A stretch of 64,000 nt of DNA from the NCBI GenBank assembly GCA_016165875.1, contig JABBOT010000014.1, positions 15,854,931-15,918,930 of the forward strand, read 5' to 3'. The position numbers and the translations under genes were made by a program. Source of the stretch: Acanthopleura granulata. Lineage: Eukaryota; Mollusca; Polyplacophora; Chitonida; Chitonidae. The notes under the pieces were generated by a model. The model searched no databases, had not been told where the DNA came from, and saw nothing but the letters and a program-made list of their open reading frames with translations. Positions 50,709 to 61,523 of the stretch are shown here, in pieces; the stretch's first letter is position 1, and each line of letters opens with the position of its first letter.

Positions 50709-50782
50709 TTATGGCCGTATGTGGGAAGGTCTGCCAGCAACCGGAGGATGGTTGTGGGTCTCCCCAGGATCTGCTGGGATCT
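50709..50782 (+). repeat. SINE family A, internal fragment
   Basis: GGCCGTATGTGGGAAGGTCT, GCCAGCAACCGGAGGATGG and a short following piece, without a tail. Lies in an intron of gene 2. Confidence 0.6.
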
Positions 50783-51360
50783 GTATCTTAAGAATAGTAA
50801 AGTAGATGTAGCAGTACGTCATTATCTAAATTGAACATATTTTGAAAAATTTAAGGAAAATGAGAATCTGATTCTGGCAATCCTTGATCACACAGCTTTA
50901 AAACTGGCACATTGTCACATTGGAGAGAGGATTCAGCTGTAAGCCTAGTGTAAGGCCCATAGAATGTCTATATGTTGTGTTATGAGATGTAGCTAGTTGC
51001 TTGTGTTGATCTCTGCCTTGCACCCGCTTGATGTTGGACCGGCTACAGTTGAATATTTGCACGTCTTTTGGACATGTCTGCTGCGAGGTCGTCATCTGTG
51101 ATTATAAAAAAAATCATATTGAGTCTTGACTAAGCCAAAGGAAACAAACAAAGTTAGTTTGGGAAAGAGTTAATTCTGCAATAAAAAATGAAATAAAAAT
51201 GCATGAACCTTATCAACATTCACTAAGCATTAGTTGTAATGCAGAATTGCTAAAACTGAGCTTAAAGTAAGTATATAATCAGTGGTTCCAATGTTAGTTT
51301 TGGGAGAATGATTGAGTTTATTTTTAAGACTTACAATTTTGATTTGTGCTTTATTCTTAC

Positions 51361-51480
51361 ATGCCACTGAGCACCAAGATCTACAGGAAGAGCTTGATGA
51401 TCTTGGTGTGCCAAAAACCCCTGACCCAGCTGAGTGTAGACAGGAGACAGTCGGCAAGAAAAACAGAAGCCCAGATCAAA
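51361..51480 (+). pseudogene. Duplicated copy of gene 2 exon b with a dead acceptor
   Basis: 120 bases, the same length as exon b at 51795-51914 and over 80% identical, with flanking intron also duplicated (offset 434). It encodes ATEHQDLQEELDDLGVPKTP and keeps its phase 1 donor (A|GTGAGAG). The acceptor reads TTCTTAC where the intact copy has TTCTTAG. Confidence 0.75.
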
Positions 51481-51794
51481 GTGAGAGAATCTTAATCTTC
51501 AGAAAACATCATTTTAATTTTCAAGAAACTTCACATAGTCATCATCACAGAGATTTTCAGTATATTTACACTATGCAATTAGTTTAAATGCCTGCCTTAC
51601 AACCACTATGACCCACAAGCTAAGGCTGCACATAAAAACCTGGGACAAGTAGGGAATTTAAAACCCTTATATATATGCAAGCTAATACATGATGCGATGT
51701 AAAGGGAATGGCTTTAATGTCAGTGTGAAGTGTGCCTGAGTTTATCTTTAATAGTTACCAGGGCATTTAATTTTGATGTGTGCTTTATTCTTAG

Positions 51795-51914
51795 ATGCCA
51801 CTGAGTACCAAGATCTACAGGAAGAGCTTGATGACCTGAATGTGCCAAAAAACCCTGACCCAGCTGAATGTAGACAGGAGACAGTCAGAGAGAACGAAAT
51901 TTGCCAAGATCAAA
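51795..51914 (+). pseudogene. Gene 2 exon b: acidic EELDDL exon
   Basis: The acceptor is TTATTCTTAG. It encodes DATEYQDLQEELDDLNVPKN, then DPAECRQETV and a short end. Phase 1 in, phase 1 out, so it can be duplicated or skipped without changing the frame. The 40-residue unit is acidic and probably helical. Confidence 0.62.
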
Positions 51915-52799
51915 GTGAGAGAATAATAATCTTCAGAATACATCATTCAAAAAAAAGTTTATACAGTTTTCACCATTGATATATTTTCTATATATTGAAT
52001 CCATATTTGTGTATAATTCATCACTTATAATAATATAAATACATCTGGGAAGCCCCCCCCCCATTCCCCCTTTTTATTTATTTGACTACATATAGTGTTG
52101 CTTTTGTTGCAAATAACAATGCCTTTTCAAGTAATTTGCATGCTCAAGTTCATGTTCTGCTGAATAAATGTAAGGCCTATCTTTCTGTCTGGTAACGGTT
52201 GCTGATTTCCAAACTTCAGCTGGTTTACTGGTAGTTCATCAGTTTTGATCTGACCACCATCTCCTAAGAATATTTTAAAAATACCAGTACACCATAAATT
52301 CAAAAGAAACACAAGTATATATATGTGCATGTAAATGGAAATCTGGAAAAGCTTCTAAAAGAACAGCTGATAAAAAAAGTCCACCCACCTGGAATATTAT
52401 TTGGTTTTCTAAATGTTGTATTTATTTTGGATATTTCTGAATTTCAAACATTTTTCTGCTTTAATTTGTATTTCTTCACTGTAAACTTGGAAGAAATAAA
52501 AGCCTTGGATTAAACACATAACCAAAATTGTATTTTTAAGTTGTTTTAAGTATGTACTGTTCAGTTAATGGCATATATATTTCTCACTGGTATGCAGTAA
52601 GCACGTTCAAACTTTCTTAATGGTCATGAGGAGTTCAGTCACAGTGAATGCAAACATAATTATTTCCAACCATCAGTCATCCTACAAATCCTACTTGATG
52701 GCCAATAGCATCGATATAAATGTCTATAAACATGATAAAGTGAGCAAAACACTCATTCTCAGCTGACATGAACTGTGAAAACTGGTACACAACCTTATG

Positions 52800-53375
52800 C
52801 AGGCAATTACTTTAGCACAGCTGCGGTCCCATAGAAGTTAGCGGTGAAAATTTCACGACAAATAGCTAAAACCCTACCTTACATGTGCTATGAGCAGATT
52901 CCTCGAATCAACTGGGTTGTAAAAATAGCTCACCCAGTGCTGGTAAACTATTTTTCAACAGTAATCTGCCTGCTTTAACTTTTGAAGCAGGCCTATCGAG
53001 CCAACGTCTGCTATGTCTTGAATTCAAACTTCTCGCTGGCGATGGGCTGCAAAACTTTTATTCCACCCTGCACATAGCCATGCACTGTACAGAGTATGTG
53101 TCAAGTGGGGTACAATTTTTGTGGCCCATCGCCTGCAAAAAGTTTGAATTCAAAAAGTTACAGACGCTCAAAAAGCCTGGTTAAAAAGTTAAACTTGGTG
53201 GATTACTGTTGAAAGATGGTTTATCAGCACCGGCTTCGCTATTTTTACAAACTGGTTGACTCCATGAATCTGCTCACACCAAATGTAAGGTAGGATTTGA
53301 ACTGTTATTTGTATGGAAATTTTCACTGTGGACTTGTGTGGGACCGATGTTGGGCACTGCAGTAAAGTACATAGG
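52800..53375. mobile_element. Foldback (inverted-repeat) element in a gene 2 intron
   Basis: Two arms of about 260 bp (about 52800-53065 and 53110-53375) are inverted copies at roughly 80% identity, with a spacer of about 45 bp. Matching blocks include CAACAGTAATCTGCC with its complement GGATTACTGTTG, CTACCTTACATGTGCT with AAATGTAAGGTAG, and GGCGATGGGCTGCAAAA with GGCCCATCGCC. No coding capacity. It is probably a MITE. Confidence 0.75.
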
Positions 53376-53516
53376 CGACCAGCTAGCTGTTCTTGAATTT
53401 TAAAAATTATGTAGAAATACAAACCAAAGAGTTTGCATATACATGTAGCCTCTGTTAACGGATTTCACTGAAATATAAAGTATTGCAGTTTATCTCATAT
53501 TTTTTTTAAAGTTCAG

Positions 53517-54662
53517 GTGCATCCTTAAGTCCTGTTACAATTCACACAACAAATAAGCCGCACAGGGACCATCTCAGAAGGAAGTTTCAAAATAGTATGT
53601 ATTTAATTACTCTACTGTTTTCCTCCATATGATTTTGAAGAATTGCTTTTATATGAAGTGCAAATATGTTGCTACCATTATCATGAATAAATCTGCTCTT
53701 TTCACCTTGTACTTTAATTTGTTTCTATGTTATACTTGCGCTTTATTTGTTCAGTTCATTTCAAATGTGAATTGTTTTCCTGAACTGAAGAGCATGGCAA
53801 GAGGCATAGATCAGTGTGAAATTGGTGTAAGACAAAGTCGGGATTCACATGTCAGAGTGAGATATTTGTAAGTTATCAGATAGATGATTCAGGTGTCAGA
53901 TGTATCATTTTGAAAGAAATTCATGTTGAGAAGCCAGATTTCAAATTATATGAACGGTATTCATGCACCAGCATTGAATCTATGACTCGTAATTATCATG
54001 AACTGAGCTAGTAGTTTACAGCTAAAACCTGTAAGGCCTATATGATATGCTCATACCCATGTATGGCTTCTGCATTTGTGGGACTGTGTATGTGAAAAAT
54101 TCTTGAGTATGGCAATAAAACTAGGATACTGAAAAACCTGAGGGTCTCTGTGGCCGAGTGGGGTTTTGTGTCAGTGTTATATAATGAAGCTCATGCTGGC
54201 GTCATCCCTGGTCATGCGTGGAAAAGTCTGCCAGCAACAGAAGGATGGCCATGGAATTCCCCCTAGGTTTCCTCAAAACATAATGCTAGCGGCCATCCTA
54301 TATTTAAGTGAAATATTTTTGAGTACGGCGTATTTAAAAAACCAAACAAGTAAATAAATAGATGAATATAACATATGTCCACAGGAATAGTCTAATTGAC
54401 AAAGATAAAATGAACTCTTTCTTTTCATGAAGTTACCATTCCCTTGTACCAGAAGAATGGGGGGAAATGAAACTATTTGAAAACTGACTACTGCCTGCAT
54501 TGTGCACGTTCATTCAAGTTTAAGATATCAAAAAATTATAAGGCTGTTCACTCTGAAGAGACAGATGCCAAGAAGATTTTACTCCTACCTCGAGGTTCAA
54601 AAGAAAGACGTCGGGCTTGGATAAAGGTACAAAATGAAGGAAATTATAAACATAACGTGAAG
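53517..54662 (+). pseudogene. Gene 2 exons c-d: basic segment and zinc-finger-like domain
   Basis: Exon c (53517-53594) reads ASLSPVTIHTTNKPHRDHLR and a basic end. Exon d (54453-54662) opens KEWGEMKLFEN, then in another frame DYCLHCARSFKFKISKNYKA and VH, a Cys-x2-Cys...His arrangement. It goes on with LLLPRGSKERRRAWIKVQNE and GNYKHNVK to a donor at AAG|GTGTGT. The frame changes by one base near 54480-54485 (GAAAACTGAC). Related animal YR proteins also carry an N-terminal zinc-finger-like segment ending in a GNYxHN motif, by memory. Confidence 0.55.
54140..54362 (+). repeat. SINE family A, full length, beside exon d of gene 2
   Basis: The head GGTCTCTGTGGCCGAGTGGG, then CTGCCAGCAACAGAAGGATG, the CATAATGCTAGCGGCC block and the AATAAATAG tail. 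It ends about 90 bases before the acceptor of exon d. Confidence 0.8.
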
Positions 54663-54779
54663 GTGTGTTCTTTGTGTGCTTACAAGCTTTCAGAAACATG
54701 CAGGGATTTTCTTCTGTGTGTGCCAGAACAAAAAAACTTCAAATCATTTGTGCTTGTGACTCACATGCTTGCACGTACA

Positions 54780-54918
54780 ATGATCTGCCAGCAACTTGTG
54801 GATGGTCGTGGGTTTCCCCGAAGCACTGCACGGTTTCCTCCCACCATAATGTTTGCTTCTGTTGTATAAGTGAAATAATCTTGAGTATGGCATAAAACAC
54901 CAATCAAATAAATAATTA
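54780..54918 (+). repeat. SINE family A, 5'-truncated, just after exon d
   Basis: TGATCTGCCAGCAACTTGTG, GGATGGTCGTGGGTTTCCCC, CCACCATAATGTTTGC and the CAAATAAATAATT tail. It begins about 120 bases after the exon d donor, so exon d sits between two SINEs in the same orientation. Confidence 0.8.
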
Positions 54919-55149
54919 ACTGACTGGGGCAGTTGTCAGTTGCTTGAGATATTAGCCATTGTATAAAAATACTAATAATAAAAGTTGGAGGGAAAGTAGT
55001 GTTGCATGTGAAATTTCTGAGGTAAAATTTGGTGGCAAACTTTTAAGTGTAGATAAATGTGTTTGATGAAGTTTTAGATGAAGAAATAGGAACACAATAA
55101 GTGTGAAGTATGTTGTATTAAGTGGTCCTTAAGGCCCTTTGCTCAATGA

Positions 55150-55900
55150 ATGATGAAAGCAACCAAGGATAATCCGAGAGTTAGGGAAAAATGTCAGCAA
55201 GACACAATGCTGAGGGAATTTGCACGTTGTCTTTTGGATGAAATTGGAAGTGATTTTGAATAAAGGCGAAAAGACAAAGATAACATTAGAACAAAAGTTT
55301 GTACAGTTGGTAGATTATTGAAAATCATGACAGCAGATGCAGCTGTGACAAAGCCATTGACACATTTTATAACTGGTCCTAATTTCATGAAGGTTGTGAA
55401 TGGGGTAAAGCAGCTTTCCTTGAACACAGATTCTCCTAGCATTGCTCTGAATCTTGGATATTATATCAAGCAGATCTGTCTATTGAAGAACAGTCTGGCT
55501 ATCAGAGAAGGTGATGATGATATGAGAAAAGAAGCAAGAGACTTCAAAGAGTTATATGAAGGATTGTGGAATTCAAAAGTTGCCTCAATTGCTAACAGAA
55601 GGATAAAATTGAGGATGATAAACAAACCTTCCACAAAGTTCCCATGGGTGAAGATTTAGTGAAATTGAAAGATTACCTTGTCACAAATATCACAGAGGGT
55701 ATACAACAGGAAAATCCCACAAAAGAAGACTGGAAGAAGACAGCTCAAAGAATCCTTGTCAGAATTGTCCTTTTTAACAAAAGAAGAATTTCTGAAGTTG
55801 ATGAGTTAAAAGTTGAAGATTATGTGAATCGACCCAAACATGACAGCTTGACAGAGATCATTCAAGGCTTGGACATATCAGAAAGGCTCCTTGCAAACAG
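55150..55900 (+). pseudogene. Gene 2 exon e: core-binding domain and first catalytic Arg box
   Basis: It reads LREFARCLLDEIGSDFE, an in-frame TAA at 55261, then VGRLLKIMTADAAVTKPLTH, FMKVVNGVKQLS, ALNLGYYIKQ and a long helical region. A one-base change in TTCCCATGG near 55640 switches the frame to GEDLVKLKDYLV and RIVLFNKRRISEVDELKVED. The last is the Arg I box (Arg codon near 55785). The donor AACAG|GTACAG is in phase 2. The exon start is not certain. Confidence 0.6.
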
Positions 55901-56784
55901 GTACAGGCTTTCTGTACATGTATTGTCACATGTGATATACATGATTACTGACTTGTCATAACGCTTTATTTGTGACTTGGCTCTCTAAGAGACTGCAGAT
56001 TTCTATTAGCATATAGAAGATCGCTTCGATAAGCTGGTTTCTAAGCTTCTTCATATAGGAGTTGATCGTTGTTAGCACATAACAGATCGAATGGATGAGT
56101 CAATATCTACCTGTAAAGTCTTTACAGAGAAGCTCCTTTCCAACAGTACAGCTTAACATCCCTGCAACACAGTAGTAACCATGCAACATATCATCACAGC
56201 ACATGTATATAAAAATAATTATTATTGTGACATTCTCATTTAGCTCCAAGGAATTGCTTAAAATGCATCTGATACAGGCCAGCCTTTTCTTCTAAAAAAA
56301 TTTTCCCTCCTCAAGCCCCCAAATGTTGAATAAACTCAACCGTGCCTGATTAACTTATCTTATGGCACTCCTGCCCATTTAGTCAATTATACTGCTGGCT
56401 TCTTCAATTCCCCGACCACAGTGGCAATAGAGGATGCATCTTTGCTTCTTTGGGGTGTTAACCATTGATCCTCTGAATGCATGTTCTTTCTGCCCAAGGA
56501 GATATGGTTTTATCGGCATTTATTTGTATTGATATTGTTATTTTCTTCATCGCATTACTTTTGGAGAAAATTTTCCCACATTTTTGAAAAACCATGATGG
56601 TTGGAGGCCTCTGTAAAAGTTAATGCAAGTAGATTGCAGTGTAGCTAGATTATCGATGGATATAAATACATGTAGTCTCGGCTGAAAGGGAACACATGAT
56701 GGCTTCCTGCATACAAAGATGCTTTGTCATCACTGATGTCACCAAAGTTGGCTACTTAATTTCTTGACGATTTGCTGAAACTGC

Positions 56785-56942
56785 ACATGGGAAGATCTGC
56801 CAGCAACCTACGGATGGTCGTGGGTTTCCCCCGGGCTGTGCCAGGTTTCCTCCCACAATAATGTAGGCACCCGTCCTAGAAGTGAAATATTCTTGAGTAC
56901 AGCGTAAAACACCAATCAAATAAATAAATAAATAAATAAATT
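56785..56942 (+). repeat. SINE family A, 5'-truncated
   Basis: GGGAAGATCTGCCAGCAACC, GGTCGTGGGTTTCCCCCGGG, GAAATATTCTTGAGTACAGC and a long AATA tail. It is one of the copies closest to the consensus. Lies in an intron of gene 2. Confidence 0.85.
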
Positions 56943-57174
56943 AAGATAAGACACCTCTTAAAGCATTTAAGGAGAACAAAAGTAGATTGATGTTTTCACT
57001 TTTTCTCTAGTGGCAAGACTATTCTTCCGAAAAAAAAATTTGTAATCGTATTAAAGACGAATTTTGTCACACATGATGCTCTTTCAGACTTTTATTTCCC
57101 ACTTATTTTTCAACCTAATGCTATGAAATTGGGCACACATATAGTTAAATATAAAACTGTATATATAGTTAATA

Positions 57175-57360
57175 TCTGATTAACAGTAGCGGCGTGCATA
57201 CGTTAAGTTTTTGATGATTACATGCTTCGTGTATGCCTGGTTGAGAACTGTGGGCTGTATACCTGATGGACAATTGTGCATGACATGTAATAACCTGGTG
57301 GAGAGTATATACCTGGTGGACAGTTGTGGGGTGTATATCTTCTGCTAATAAACAGTCGCA
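57175..57360. repeat. Dispersed repeat shared with the right end of the window
   Basis: AACAGTAGCGGCGTGCATAC, TTTTTGATGATTACATGC, GCCTGGTTGAGAACTGTGGG and GGACAGTTGTGGGGTGTATA are found again, diverged, at 63540-64000. The GGACAGTTGTGGGGTGTATA part recalls the 58-bp minisatellite. Confidence 0.55.
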
Positions 57361-57714
57361 TAATTTTTAATTTTTAAGATATCAACGAAAAAAAATTTAT
57401 AATGTACACATATATATTTGACCATATTTTAGGCTGCACAAGGTAAGATGCAGAATTTGCTCATGAGGGTTTCTAGTACATGCAGTCTTAAAACCATTTC
57501 TATACACTAGATAGAAAGCTGAAAAGCTTTTTTTTTTATTTTCATATGTTATTGGACACATCCTACACTGCAGATCAAGAACTAAAAAGCAAACTATTCA
57601 TGTATCATCCAGGTATCTGTTTTGTAATGCAAATGCTCCTGAATTTATTTGATAAATTTTATTTTTGTCACTTGTTACAGATATTTAAGTTTGGATGTAT
57701 TTTTCTCTTTCCAG

Positions 57715-58982
57715 AATGACGTTAATTGAAGTAAGGGGCAAGGGCACCAGAAGTATCAGAAAAGTCTTCATTTTACTCACAGAAGACATGTGTAAAGGAA
57801 TTGGCTGGCAGCTGAGAACCAGGCAATCAGTGAAAATTTGCAAGAAGGACAGAAACACCCCTAGAAGGTTGTACTGCAATGAGGGAAGTCACAAGTGAAT
57901 GTGATGGACTGCAGGCACCACTGATGATTCGATCCTCCAAACTTCGAACATACTTGGCAACAACAGCCCGGGTGAGCCAAAGAATAATACATGCATAATA
58001 CATTTTTCATCATTTCTGCTATAACATATACTTCATAATCAAGTGCAGTTTGTAAAGTTTGCACACAAATACACTAAATAATTAATGAAAAGGGCCATGT
58101 CTCACTCATTGGGATTGTGCTCTGTATGTTTGTTCTGGAGATTCCAGCTGACAGGTGGGGCAGGTAGGGGTTGGTAATGGGCCATATCCTACTACCCTGT
58201 CTCACCTGCTTGTTGAACTGCTTCAGAGTCTGTAGACATACTGTCCTGACAGTTTTCTTGTTTTATGTTCAGACTTCATGATTTTACCTGTTAGTATCCG
58301 TAAAGGTGCTCATGCAATTTACATGCATGTACACTTACTATCAAACTGATTATCGGGGGCCTCTGTGGCTGTTGGTTAGCGCAATAACGCAGCACAATGA
58401 CCCGAAGCCTCCCACCAATGCGGTTGCTGTGAGTTCAAGCCCAGCTCATGCTGGCTTCCTCTCCGGTCGTATGTGGGAAGGTCTGCCAGCCACCAATGAA
58501 ATAAATAAATAAATTATCATATCAGTTATATGTGTAATGTACTACCATATTTACATGTGTAAATTGAAGGCCTTGTGGAAGAACAGTTAATTTGCATTGT
58601 AAACTGATTAAGTTACCTTCCATAAATAAAAATATTATACATAATTTAGTATGTTAGTGCTTCATCTCATTACTGGTATAATTTTTCGCATAGATAATGA
58701 TATATTTGAACTTATACTACCTACATGCAAGTTTTATGTCTCCTGCATTCCATGTACAAACTGTATGGCTAGTAATCTCTTTTTCAGGTATTAGACATGA
58801 AATATGCAGAAATCAAAATGCTTGCTGACCACATGGGGCACAACGTTAATATTCATACAAACTGGTATCGACTGCAGATTCCATAGTTGAGAGAGCAAAG
58901 GTGGCACAGATCCTTATTGCAGTTGAGAATGGAACAGTGCAGAAGTTCAAAGGGAAACAGTTAAAAGATATACAAATTGATG
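57715..58982 (+). pseudogene. Gene 2 exons f-g: YR catalytic core with the nucleophilic Tyr
   Basis: Exon f (57715-57971) starts RMTLIEVRGKGTRSIRKVFI, the beta-hairpin with the catalytic Lys region. It changes frame in the AAAATTT run near 57836 and ends SSKLRTYLATTAR, the second Arg box. Exon g (58788-58982) reads KMLADHMGHNVNIHTNWYRL: the His box HMGH and the Tyr at 58866. A further one-base change in ATTCCATAG near 58880 shifts the frame to VERAKVAQILIAVENG and a Lys-rich end, with TAG (58884-58886) in the old frame. Confidence 0.68.
58355..58515 (+). repeat. SINE family A, internally deleted
   Basis: A good head (GGCCTCTGTGGCTGTTGG, GTTGCTGTGAGTTCAAGCCC) runs to GGAAGGTCTGCCAGCC and is then joined to ACCAATGAAATAAATAAATA, with the body missing. 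Confidence 0.8.
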
Positions 58983-59985
58983 GTGAGTAAAAATTGCCAC
59001 AACTAAATATTTTTTCATTCTAAATTTACAAAGAACATACATGTCAATTGAGAGACAAGAGTTGCTGAGATCTCTCTTATTCATTTCTCAAGAAGTACAG
59101 GTAGGTAATACAGGTAATTTATCAACAGTAATTAAGGAGGTATTACATATATATGCACAGTACTGTGGTTTGATTTCTATCTCACACACCAAAAGTGCAG
59201 TTAATTCCACCCTCACCACACCCTCAGTTATAGATGTGTCAGTGATAAAACTTGGCCATTGACATAAATGGCATATGTGTAAATGTAGAATACTGAGAAT
59301 TGATGTTTATTTGATATATGATGATCACTTTCTCTCCTTTTGGATCTCCCCTGAAGTTATCTACCTCTGATATTTTTCTAAGTTTTGATTTTCACATAGT
59401 TTTCATGCAGGTAGGCTATGTATTTCAAGCTAACAAAATGCACGCTGATCTTTTTTGTAGCCACATGCAGGTCTGGAAGTTTTAGAATGCCACAGTTTTC
59501 AACAGAGTATTCTAAACCTGCTGGTGTTTAAAATAGAACACCAGTCCATTAAGAATAGCTCCTGCTGCCTTATCTCTATTTCCTCATCAGGATTGGTGCT
59601 CGGATGGAGGAATATTATCTCATTTATAATTATTTTCTTCCTTGTGTATCTGGTTGACCTGAAATTTGTAACATGACCATGTTAAAGGAGAAGACCAGTG
59701 AAGCATTGGGCAATTTGTGGTAAAATGTTATGGTTTGAAAATTTAAAAACGACCATCAAATATGTTTATAGTTTTTTTTTCAGTTCCAAGGCAACAAATT
59801 ATAAAGTAGGTCATAGCACACACTCAATCATGAATAACAAATACCTCCCCGTGTAAAAGGGAATGTAACTGATAAAAATAATTTTGATCATTCAAAACTC
59901 ATGATTATGTAAAGTCTGATTAGCATATATGATATGAATAAAACTCTTAAACCATTACCATACTATCTTTTAAATGTACATAACA

Positions 59986-60331
59986 TTACTTGTATAGAGA
60001 TGAGAATTCAACTCGATTACAGACGGTTGGCTGCTGCCCTTGTTTTGTCAGTGCATTAACAAGAACAATGAGCTGGCAGGATGCCACAGCGTGCAGATTT
60101 TGGCTGCACAAACAGTACATCAAATACAAACATGAAGGAGCCATGCTTGACATTTCATTGCTAGAGATGGCCCGATTCACGTCAGTCTGCCAGCATCGGG
60201 TCGATAAAATACCATTGTCTTATGACAGTTACGGCGATGAAGCATCTGAACGTCAAAGCAATTGTCAAATGGTGTTTTTTAAATCTTCAAACCCTACTCT
60301 TTTCACTACAATTTATGTTATACTTCGCTGA
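59986..60331 (+). other. Unassigned open stretch
   Basis: An open frame of about 113 codons with varied composition, including MSWQDATACRFWLHKQYIKY. It lies in an intron of gene 2 and has no convincing acceptor or donor. I recognise no family. It may be a transposon remnant or chance. Confidence 0.2.
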
Positions 60332-61274
60332 TCTTCTCTTTTAATGCAAAAAAGTCCATGAATGACGTCATTGTCATTAGTTTTGTACTTTGCTGTAGTT
60401 TAGTACAGTAGTACACAGTAAATTTTTTGGTATACAGGAATTGAGTTAAAGTGTCTTTAACCCGTAATTATTCATATTTTAGATCGGTAACATTCACCCT
60501 TACCTTCTTGAGAAATTTTGTAGGGAAGTGCACTGTGGAGTTGTAGTTGTTTCTTGCCTTTCGATGGCTAGGTCACAGAAAGTGCAGGTTTAAAATCCAG
60601 CATATGTCACATGTGGAAAAGTTTTAATGTGCCAAGGTCACTGGTTTTCTCTGATCAGACCATCAACTTGAGTGTCAGGCATTTAACAGCAGTGAAATGA
60701 ATTAGTAAATATAAATGTGCTGAAAATTTTCTTGGAGTAACTGTATATATCAATCACACCTGTAGGGATGTTCAGTTGGATCATGAATTGAATATTGACA
60801 TGGTATGCTTTACTGAAAGAAACAGTGACAAAATGTTCCCATATCATTTACATGTGATGTTGTCCTCAGAGAAAAACAAAGTCCCAGGAAACTGCCATTT
60901 TAAATGTGCAAGCATTATGTCATGGGGTGTGGTCTGAATTTAGGTTGTTATATTTATGTATGTATAGAAAATACAACTTTGGGCACTCCATAAATTAGGC
61001 TGAAATATATTGTTATTGTTAAAGAAGTTTGATGATGATTTATAGGGTATGCAAGTTCATGGTTTGTATTCAAGTATATTAGGCATACTCTCAACCAACA
61101 TTTATTCTTAGATTCATTTCTGATCTTGTGACACATTTCTGGTTATTCTGTCATCATTCCCCAAAGATCTATATTTGCTGACAGTTATAGGTAACTGGTA
61201 CAATGAATCTTGGGGAATTGGGGCTATTAAAGGTTAAACAGGTATGTGTCCAACCTCAAAGTTGAACGCTGTCA

Positions 61275-61446
61275 TGGTTATGCTGGCTTCCTCTCCGGTC
61301 GTATATGGGAACGTCCGCTAGCAACCTGTGGGTTTCTCCCGGGCTCTGCTCCGGTTCTTCCCACCATATTGTTGGCTACTGTCGTATAAGTGAAATATTC
61401 TTGAGTACAGTCTAAAACACCAATCAAGTAAATAAATTAAAAATTA
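61275..61446 (+). repeat. SINE family A
   Basis: CATGGTTATGCTGGCTTCCT, CCGGTCGTATATGGGAACGT, GTGGGTTTCTCCCGGGCTCT and the AATAAATTAAAAATT tail. It ends about 75 bases before the acceptor of exon h. Confidence 0.82.
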
Positions 61447-61523
61447 AATAAATAAATTAAACAAAGTTATTTTTTGATTTGTGGACTACATTATTTTTGT
61501 CTTGCTATTCCTTAATGAAATAG

